DNA of 64,000 nt from Paenibacillus athensensis (GTDB taxonomy: Bacteria; Bacillota; Bacilli; Paenibacillales; NBRC-103111). Location: positions 124,001 through 188,000 of the forward strand of contig NZ_MYFO02000006.1 of the NCBI RefSeq assembly GCF_004514475.2, written 5' to 3'. Positions within the stretch are counted from its first letter, which is position 1. Each line of letters starts with the position of its first letter. The position numbers were made by a program, and so were the translations under genes. Below are positions 59,128 through 64,000 of this stretch, piece by piece. The notes beneath the pieces are model-generated. The model saw nothing but the letters and a program-made list of their open reading frames with translations, made no database searches and had not been told where the DNA came from.

Positions 59128-59976
59128 ATGAATATTCAAGAAGCAACACGCGAAAAAGACCGCCGGCTCGGCGCTATTCTGCGGGAGATGGGCCGCGTCC
59201 TGATCGCTTTCTCGGGCGGAGTGGACAGCACCTTCGTGCTGAAGCGCGCCCAGCAGGAGCTTGGCGACCAGGTGCTCGCTGTCACCGCGGCGTCGGAAAC
59301 GTTTCCGAGCAGAGAATTTGACGCTGCCGTACAGCTGGCGCAAGAGCTCGGGGTGCAGCTCCACCGCACCGAGGTCAAGGAACTGGACAACGCGAATTTT
59401 GTCGCGAACAATCCCGATCGATGCTACCACTGCAAGACGGGCCTTTATTCGCATCTGCAGCAGCTAGCCAAGGAGCTTGGCTATCCTTATATTCTTGACG
59501 GCTCGAATGTCGACGACCTCGGCGATTACCGTCCCGGCCTGCAGGCCAAAAACGAGCAAGGCGTGCGCAGCGCGCTGCAGGAAGCGGGGCTGACCAAGGA
59601 GGAAATCCGCCAGCTGTCCAAAGAGCTCGGACTGCCTACGTGGAACAAGCCCAGCTTTGCCTGCCTCTCTTCGCGGATTCCTTACGGAACGCGGATCGAG
59701 AAATGGAAAATCGACCAGCTGGACGAGGGGGAAGCGTTCCTCGCGGCTCTCGGTCTCTATCAGGTGCGCGTGCGCCATCACGACAACATCGCCCGCATCG
59801 AAGTGATGCCGGAGGAAATCGGCAAGGTGCTTGAGCACCGCGACGCGATTCACGCGAAGTTTACGAAGCTTGGCTTCACGTATGTTACGCTTGATTTGCA
59901 AGGCTACCGCACCGGCAGCATGAACGAGGTGCTGTCTGAAGCAACGAAAGAAAAGGTGAAAGAAGCGTCCCTATGA
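59128..59976 (+). CDS. larE: ATP-dependent sacrificial sulfur transferase LarE
   Basis: A 282-residue PP-loop enzyme that adenylates the nicotinate-derived cofactor precursor and donates sulfur from its own cysteine or a cluster. The PP-loop is SGGVDS at 29-34. The expected sacrificial Cys is at residue 179 in [13 protein letters not shown], and further Cys occur in [17 protein letters not shown] precedes the ATG. It is the first of larE-larB-larC1, which build the nickel-pincer cofactor used by lactate racemase-type enzymes. Confidence 0.94.
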   Translation: MNIQEATREKDRRLGAILREMGRVLIAFSGGVDSTFVLKRAQQELGDQVLAVTAASETFPSREFDAAVQLAQELGVQLHRTEVKELDNANFVANNPDRCYHCKTGLYSHLQQLAKELGYPYILDGSNVDDLGDYRPGLQAKNEQGVRSALQEAGLTKEEIRQLSKELGLPTWNKPSFACLSSRIPYGTRIEKWKIDQLDEGEAFLAALGLYQVRVRHHDNIARIEVMPEEIGKVLEHRDAIHAKFTKLGFTYVTLDLQGYRTGSMNEVLSEATKEKVKEASL

Positions 59977-60743
59977 TGGATTTGGAAAAAATACTCAAGC
60001 TCGTGCGGACGGGCGATCTTGACGTCGAAGAAGCCAAGCAGCAAATTACGCGTGATCTGGGCTCGCCCGGCACAGCCGACCTCGGCTTCGCCCAACTGGA
60101 TTTGGAGCGCGAGAAGCGCACCGGCTTTCCCGAAGTGATTTTCGGAGAAGGCAAAAGCACAGAGCAGCTTATTGCGATTTTTCGCAGGCTGACGGAAAGC
60201 ATCGACCGCGTGCTGGCCACGCGCATCGATCCGGACAAAGCCGCTGCCGTCTGCGCAGCCGTGGAAGGCGTAAGCTACCATGAAGCCGCGCGGGCGCTGA
60301 CCTGGTTCAAACGCCCGATTCTCAAAGTACACGAAGGCTACATCGCCGTTGTCTGCGCCGGCACGTCCGACCTGCCGGTGGCCGAAGAAGCCGCGCTGAC
60401 CGCGGAATGCTTCGGCAGCCACGTCGAACGCGTATACGACGTCGGCGTAGCCGGCATTCACCGACTGTTCCGCCGGCTGGATCTGATCCGCGACGCCAAT
60501 GCGATTGTCGTCGTCGCGGGCATGGAGGGCGCGCTGGCCAGCGTGGTCGGCGGTCTCGTATCCAAGCCGATTGTTGCCGTGCCGACGAGCATCGGCTACG
60601 GTGCGAACCTTGCCGGCATTTCCGCGCTGCTGTCGATGCTGAACGCCTGCTCGCCGGGCATCGCCGTCGTCAACATCGACAACGGCTTCGGCGCCGGGTA
60701 TTACGCCGGACTGATCAACAAAAACCTTTCGAAAAGAGCGTGA
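59973..60743 (+). CDS. larB: Pyridinium-3,5-biscarboxylic acid mononucleotide synthase LarB
   Basis: A 256-residue carboxylase/hydrolase acting on nicotinic acid adenine dinucleotide. The C-terminal half is PurE-like, with VCAGTSDLPVAEEAALTAECFG, the loop GVAGIHRLFRRLD, VVVAGMEGALASVVGGLVSKPIVAVPTSIGYG and NIDNGFGAGYYA. The ATGA overlap with the larE stop implies coupled translation. Start at the ATG at 59973 or the next ATG. Confidence 0.95.
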   Translation: MMDLEKILKLVRTGDLDVEEAKQQITRDLGSPGTADLGFAQLDLEREKRTGFPEVIFGEGKSTEQLIAIFRRLTESIDRVLATRIDPDKAAAVCAAVEGVSYHEAARALTWFKRPILKVHEGYIAVVCAGTSDLPVAEEAALTAECFGSHVERVYDVGVAGIHRLFRRLDLIRDANAIVVVAGMEGALASVVGGLVSKPIVAVPTSIGYGANLAGISALLSMLNACSPGIAVVNIDNGFGAGYYAGLINKNLSKRA

Positions 60744-60751
60744 ATTCCGCA

Positions 60752-61990
60752 GTGCGCATACTTTATCTGGACTGCTTCTCCGGGATCAGCGGCGACATGA
60801 CCGTCGCTGCGCTTGTCGATGCCGGAGCCGATCGCGATTATATTGAAGATGAGCTGGCAAAAATTAAGCTCGAGCCATACACGCTGGAATGGAAGCGCGT
60901 CGTCAAGCGCGGCATTTCCGCGCTCAAGTTCGACGTGCTGCTCGATCCCGAGCAGCCTCCGCGCCATCACCGCCATTACGCCGACATTATTCGCATCCTC
61001 AGCCAAGCGGGCTTTAACGAGCGGGTAACGGCGCTGAGTCTGGCGATTTTCGCCAAAATCGGCGCAGCCGAGGCAAAAATTCATGACATTCCGCTCGACC
61101 GTGTTCATTTCCACGAGGTTGGCGCGATCGATTCGATCGTCGACGCCGTAGCGGTGGCGCTGGCGATCGATTCGTTGCAGATCGAACGCATCTACGCGTC
61201 GCCGGTGCCGCTGGGCTCCGGGACGATTCATATCGACCACGGCATCTACCCCGTTCCCGCTCCGGCAACGCTGGAAATGCTGCGGGGCATGCCGATTGCA
61301 TCGACCAACTATAGTCTGGAGCTGACTACTCCTACAGGAGCGGGCATCATCTCCGGCCTTGTCGACGAGTTTGCCAAAAGCTTCCCGTCTATGGTCGTCG
61401 AATCCATCGGCTACGGAGCGGGAACGCGCGAGCTGCCCAACCAGCCGAACGTGCTGCGCGTTGTCGTTGGCAAAACCGATCCCTACATCGGCAAATGGCA
61501 GGTTACACATGAGCATTTGGCCGTTGACGGGCATGTACACAGCCATGAAGACCATCACCATCACCACGACGGCGGGCATAGCCATCACGGACATGACCAC
61601 CACCAGCACCACGACGGCGGACACAGCCATCACGGACATGACCACCACCAGCACCACGACGGCGGAAATAGCCATCATGGACAAGAGCACCACCAGCACC
61701 ACGACGGCGGACACAGCCATCACGGACATGACCACCACCAGCACCACGACGGCGGACATAGCCATCATGGACATGACCACCACCAGCACCACGACGGCGG
61801 ACACAGTCATCACGGACATGACCACCAGCACCACGACGGCGGACATAGCCATCATGGACATGAGCACCAGCACCATGCCGACGGGGACGACTCCGATGTC
61901 TCGACAGCCGGCGCTTTACCGGCTCATGCCGCCGGACACGACGTTCACAAACTGTCCGATCACGACCATTGCGCCGAGCGCTTGTCCTAA
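60752..61990 (+). CDS. larC1: Nickel insertion protein, N-terminal half (LarC1) with His-rich repeats
   Basis: A 412-residue protein. Residues 1 to about 258 match LarC1, starting MRILYLDCFSGISGDMTVAALVDAGAD, with HFHEVGAIDSIVDAVAVALAI and TTPTGAGIISGLV. A His/Asp/Gly tract follows (about 262-378), then a short tail and stop. LarC inserts nickel into the cofactor using CTP. LarC2, normally joined in frame or by programmed frameshift, is absent here; it lies on the opposite strand. The GTG at 60752 matches the family start and lies 8 bp after AAAGAGCGTGA; a GTG at 60740 overlapping the larB stop is the alternative. Confidence 0.92.
   Translation: MRILYLDCFSGISGDMTVAALVDAGADRDYIEDELAKIKLEPYTLEWKRVVKRGISALKFDVLLDPEQPPRHHRHYADIIRILSQAGFNERVTALSLAIFAKIGAAEAKIHDIPLDRVHFHEVGAIDSIVDAVAVALAIDSLQIERIYASPVPLGSGTIHIDHGIYPVPAPATLEMLRGMPIASTNYSLELTTPTGAGIISGLVDEFAKSFPSMVVESIGYGAGTRELPNQPNVLRVVVGKTDPYIGKWQVTHEHLAVDGHVHSHEDHHHHHDGGHSHHGHDHHQHHDGGHSHHGHDHHQHHDGGNSHHGQEHHQHHDGGHSHHGHDHHQHHDGGHSHHGHDHHQHHDGGHSHHGHDHQHHDGGHSHHGHEHQHHADGDDSDVSTAGALPAHAAGHDVHKLSDHDHCAERLS
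61565..61876. repeat. Seven tandem 45-bp His-rich repeats in larC1
   Basis: Copies beginning CACGACGGCGG start at 61565, 61610, 61655, 61700, 61745, 61790 and 61832: five 45-bp steps and one of 42 bp. Each codes HDGGHSHHGHDHHQH or a near variant. The repeat is in frame throughout. Confidence 0.95.
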
Positions 61991-62034
61991 CAAAAAACGC
62001 CTTTCCGGCTTGCTGCCGGGAGGGCGTTTTGTTG
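61989..62034. terminator. Bidirectional terminator between larC1 and larC2
   Basis: AACAAAAAACGCC...CCGGC pairs with GCCGG...GGCGTTTTGTT; both strands end in T-rich tracts. From 62035 to 62119 nothing else is visible. Confidence 0.85.
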
Positions 62035-62119
62035 TGTTTGTATATCGAAGGCAGCTCTTGGCTCGGCCTGCTTGCTTCCAGCCTCGCCTGCCCGCTTGCG
62101 CGCCGGCATCCCCGAGCCG

Positions 62120-62617
62120 CTAAGCTTGCTGTCCGTCGGGATCCGCGCCACGCTTGCCGGCAAAGTGGCCCCGAACCTCGTCGTACACGACTTTCAGCGG
62201 CACGCCGTGCTCGCGGGCAACGCGCTCGCATTCCTTGAATTCCGGCGCAAACTGCACCAGCCGGCCGCGATGATAGCCAACCTTAACCGTCATCGGCCCC
62301 CAGCGGGTTGGCACCGTCTCGAACTCACGGGCCAGCCGGTGACAGGACGCCTGCAAATACCGGATGCCCAGCGTCGTCGTTTCGGCAAAGATAACCGCTT
62401 CAGCCTCTGCCAGACGCTGCTCGTCCAGCAGCACGTTCAACATGATGCCGGGCCGGCCTTTTTTCATAATAATCGGCACCCAGAAGACATCGTTCGCTCC
62501 CGCTTCAAATAGCCTGTCCGTAATGTAGGACGTCAGCTCGGGGTTCATGTCGTCCAGGTTGGCCTGCACAAGCAGCATGCCGTCGTCGACGTGCTCTTCC
62601 CGATGATCAAAGCCCAT
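62120..62617 (-). CDS. larC2: LarC2 (DUF111) domain encoded as a separate, inverted gene
   Basis: A 165-residue protein equal to the C-terminal domain of LarC, which binds CTP: LLVQANLDDMNPELTSYITDRLFEAGANDVFWVPIIMKKGRPGIMLNVL, followed by AVIFAETTTLGIRY and the YDEVRGHF end. It converges with larC1 across a bidirectional terminator, so the usual single reading or frameshift is impossible. GAGGTGAGGAGA lies directly before the ATG at 62617, so it is translated on its own. A TATGAT upstream may be its -10. The two halves would have to associate as separate chains. Confidence 0.9.
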   Translation of the reverse strand: MGFDHREEHVDDGMLLVQANLDDMNPELTSYITDRLFEAGANDVFWVPIIMKKGRPGIMLNVLLDEQRLAEAEAVIFAETTTLGIRYLQASCHRLAREFETVPTRWGPMTVKVGYHRGRLVQFAPEFKECERVAREHGVPLKVVYDEVRGHFAGKRGADPDGQQA

Positions 62618-62748
62618 TCTCCTCACCTCTCCTCCCGATCATAGCAAAAAAACGCCGCCAACAAAACCGCAGCGACTGCCGGGATCAAGGATAAAATACA
62701 GCGGGACGCGCATCCTAAGAACTAACAAAACAGGGAGGTTGGTTGGAG

Positions 62749-63786
62749 ATGAACCGCAAACGATTCTGGACCCGGGTGGTGGGGCTCAGTCTGCTGCTGA
62801 ACCTCGATGCGCCCGATCTGCCAGCGAACGCAGCGAACGTTCTGGCGCATTCGCCAACGGCTGCGAGTCAAACCCCGACGGCGGCGGCAGGCGCGCGCAA
62901 GGAGCTGTTTGAGCACGTCAGCCTGTTAAGCGGCGTGCCTTGGACGTATTTGGCGGCCATCGACCAGTATGAGCGGAACCTGACGGCAGTCCGCAAGCGC
63001 CCGGCGTCCCCGGGGCTCGTGGGCATTTATTTTGCCGAGGCCGATTGGACCGGCTTGCTGAATCCGGATGCGCACGATACGAATCCGCAGTCGATTGCCC
63101 TGTTTAACGGCTTTGGCCGCGACGGCTCCGGCGACGGAATCGCCGACCGCAGCAACGATCTCGACGTATTGGCCGCGATGTCGGCGCTGGTGACCAAGCT
63201 GGGCACACGTCCCGAGGATGTGCGCATCAGCTTATGGAATTATTATCAAAACGCCCGCAGCGTCGAACGCATCGAGCAGTTTGCCCGCATTTACGACACG
63301 TTCGGCAAGCTCGATCTATATGAGCGCGCTTTTCCGTTGCCGCTTGGCGCCGACTACTCGTATCGCAGCACCTGGGGCGCAAGCCGCGGCTGGGGCGGCT
63401 ATCGCATTCACGAGGGCACGGATCTATTCGCCCGCTCCGGGGTCACGGTCAAAAGCACCTGTTACGGCGTCATCGAAGAAAAAGGCTGGAATCCATACGG
63501 CGGCTGGCGCATCGGTATCCGCGACCTGAACAACGTCTACCACTACTATGCGCATCTGTCGGGCTTCCAGAAAGGGCTGCGCGAGGGCGACGTCGTCAAG
63601 CCCGGCCAGACGCTCGGCTGGGTCGGCAGCTCTGGCTACGGCAAGCCCGGCACGTCCGGCAAATTTCCCCCGCATCTGCATTTCGGGCTATACCGGGACA
63701 ACGGGCTCGTCGACTGGCCCTTTGACCCGTACCCGCAGCTGCGCAAATGGGAGCGCGAGGAACGGGCTCGCGCCAAAACCAAATAG
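62749..63786 (+). CDS. M23-family metallopeptidase, secreted
   Basis: A 345-residue exported protein with a signal peptide (about 1-30, ending near LPANAANVLA). Residues 35-190 form a helical domain with SLLSGVPWTYLAAIDQYERN, similar to lytic-transglycosylase-like heads in sporulation M23 proteins. The peptidase domain (about 195-330) has the zinc ligands His221 and Asp225 (HEGTD) and His311 with catalytic His309 (HLHFG). It probably cuts peptidoglycan stem peptides. AGGGAGG lies 10 bp before the ATG at 62749. A terminator overlaps the stop codon. Confidence 0.92.
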   Translation: MNRKRFWTRVVGLSLLLNLDAPDLPANAANVLAHSPTAASQTPTAAAGARKELFEHVSLLSGVPWTYLAAIDQYERNLTAVRKRPASPGLVGIYFAEADWTGLLNPDAHDTNPQSIALFNGFGRDGSGDGIADRSNDLDVLAAMSALVTKLGTRPEDVRISLWNYYQNARSVERIEQFARIYDTFGKLDLYERAFPLPLGADYSYRSTWGASRGWGGYRIHEGTDLFARSGVTVKSTCYGVIEEKGWNPYGGWRIGIRDLNNVYHYYAHLSGFQKGLREGDVVKPGQTLGWVGSSGYGKPGTSGKFPPHLHFGLYRDNGLVDWPFDPYPQLRKWEREERARAKTK

Positions 63787-63812
63787 CCGCTCTCGACCAC
63801 GAGCGGCTATTT
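63784..63812. terminator. Terminator shared by the M23 gene and the last gene
   Basis: TAGCCGCTC (63784-63792) pairs with GAGCGGCTA (63801-63809). Each arm contains the stop codon of one of the two converging genes. Confidence 0.65.
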
Positions 63813-64000
63813 GCCGTTGCCGGCCGCGGGCTTCCCCTCAGCCGGCGTGCCCCCGCTCGCGCCCGCGGGCAGCGAGCTTGCCGCTCCCGCTGCCGGCGTG
63901 CCGGGCAGCGGAGCAGACGCGCCGGGCGAATCGGCAGCGCCCGAGCGAGGCAGGACTGGTAGCGACAGTCCCGGCGGCACGGCGTCCTTCGTGCTGCCGA
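63807..64000 (-). CDS. C-terminal tail of a gene cut by the right edge
   Basis: An open frame without start runs from the window edge to TAG at 63807. It codes about 63 residues, very rich in Pro, Ala, Gly and Ser and ending AAGNGK. The hairpin that overlaps the stop fits a convergent partner of the M23 gene. No family is recognisable from this tail, and low-complexity, GC-rich DNA can stay open by chance. Confidence 0.5.
   Translation of the reverse strand, partial: GSTKDAVPPGLSLPVLPRSGAADSPGASAPLPGTPAAGAASSLPAGASGGTPAEGKPAAGNGK

Noticed and set aside
60701-61876. A 391-codon minus-strand frame with Val/Met-rich repeats opposite larC1
   Set aside because: The Met/Val repeats are the reverse reading of the His-rich tract; the plus-strand frame is a clear LarC1.
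61565-61876. CRISPR-like periodic repeats
   Set aside because: The 45-bp units abut directly with no unique spacers and code in-frame His-rich peptide; no cas genes are present.

Overview
This window looks like chromosomal DNA of a GC-rich, endospore-forming member of the Paenibacillaceae (Paenibacillus or Cohnella type). The evidence is a gene set typical of low-GC-lineage Gram-positives: GerQ, YlbJ, two alpha/beta-type SASPs behind sigma-G-like promoters, a YjcZ-type peptide, YycC, YutD, bacillithiol synthase BshA, and a tRNA-Trp T-box leader. Strong AGGAGG ribosome binding sites and frequent GTG/TTG starts fit as well. I see no rRNA, tRNA, transposase, integrase, phage module or CRISPR array. 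Most genes sit in short operons separated by strong, often bidirectional, hairpin terminators.

Layout. 0-10 kb: HAD phosphatase (cut by the left edge), asparagine synthase, monooxygenase-fold protein, LysE exporter, TipAS-type MerR regulator with its own 19-bp-spacer promoter, acetyltransferase, membrane diguanylate cyclase, luciferase-like oxidoreductase and VanW protein. 10-20 kb: class B PBP, HAD hydrolase, PaiB-like protein on an AT-richer patch, transglutaminase membrane protein, MFS transporter, YjcZ peptide, stand-alone Toprim protein, SCO protein and heme O synthase. 20-31 kb: a urea module, with ureABCFGD on the minus strand and urtABCDE on the plus strand, divergent from an AT-rich region holding two perfect GlnR/TnrA boxes. 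31-43 kb: orphan response regulator, gerQ, two near-identical SASP genes on opposite strands, bshA, trpS with a T-box, ilvD, an RNase H, small unknowns and a chemotaxis receptor. 43-57 kb: PepF, YycC, a second diguanylate cyclase, a truncated globin operon headed by a 31-residue membrane peptide, YlbJ, glucan phosphorylase, PilZ protein, NAD kinase and a five-PAS sporulation-type kinase. 57-64 kb: YutD with a long His/Gln tail, LipA, larE-larB-larC1 for the nickel-pincer cofactor, a convergently encoded LarC2 domain, an M23 peptidase and the tail of a gene cut by the right edge.

How the genes work together. Urea import (Urt) feeds the nickel enzyme urease and both arms carry nitrogen-regulator boxes. 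Nickel recurs: UreG has an N-terminal His run, UreE is absent, and the LarC1 protein carries seven His-rich repeats. Cyclic-di-GMP signalling is represented by two cyclases and one PilZ receptor. Sporulation genes are scattered through the window.

The most unusual observations are: (i) UreD interrupted by five 75-bp tandem repeats coding an Ala/Gly/Asp-rich insert of about 165 residues; (ii) LarC split into two convergent genes on opposite strands; (iii) the divergent ure/urt control region; (iv) a short membrane-peptide gene heading the globin operon; and (v) GC-rich tandem repeats in the untranslated ends of the urease operon and trpS. Functions are inferred from sequence alone; no database search was run.
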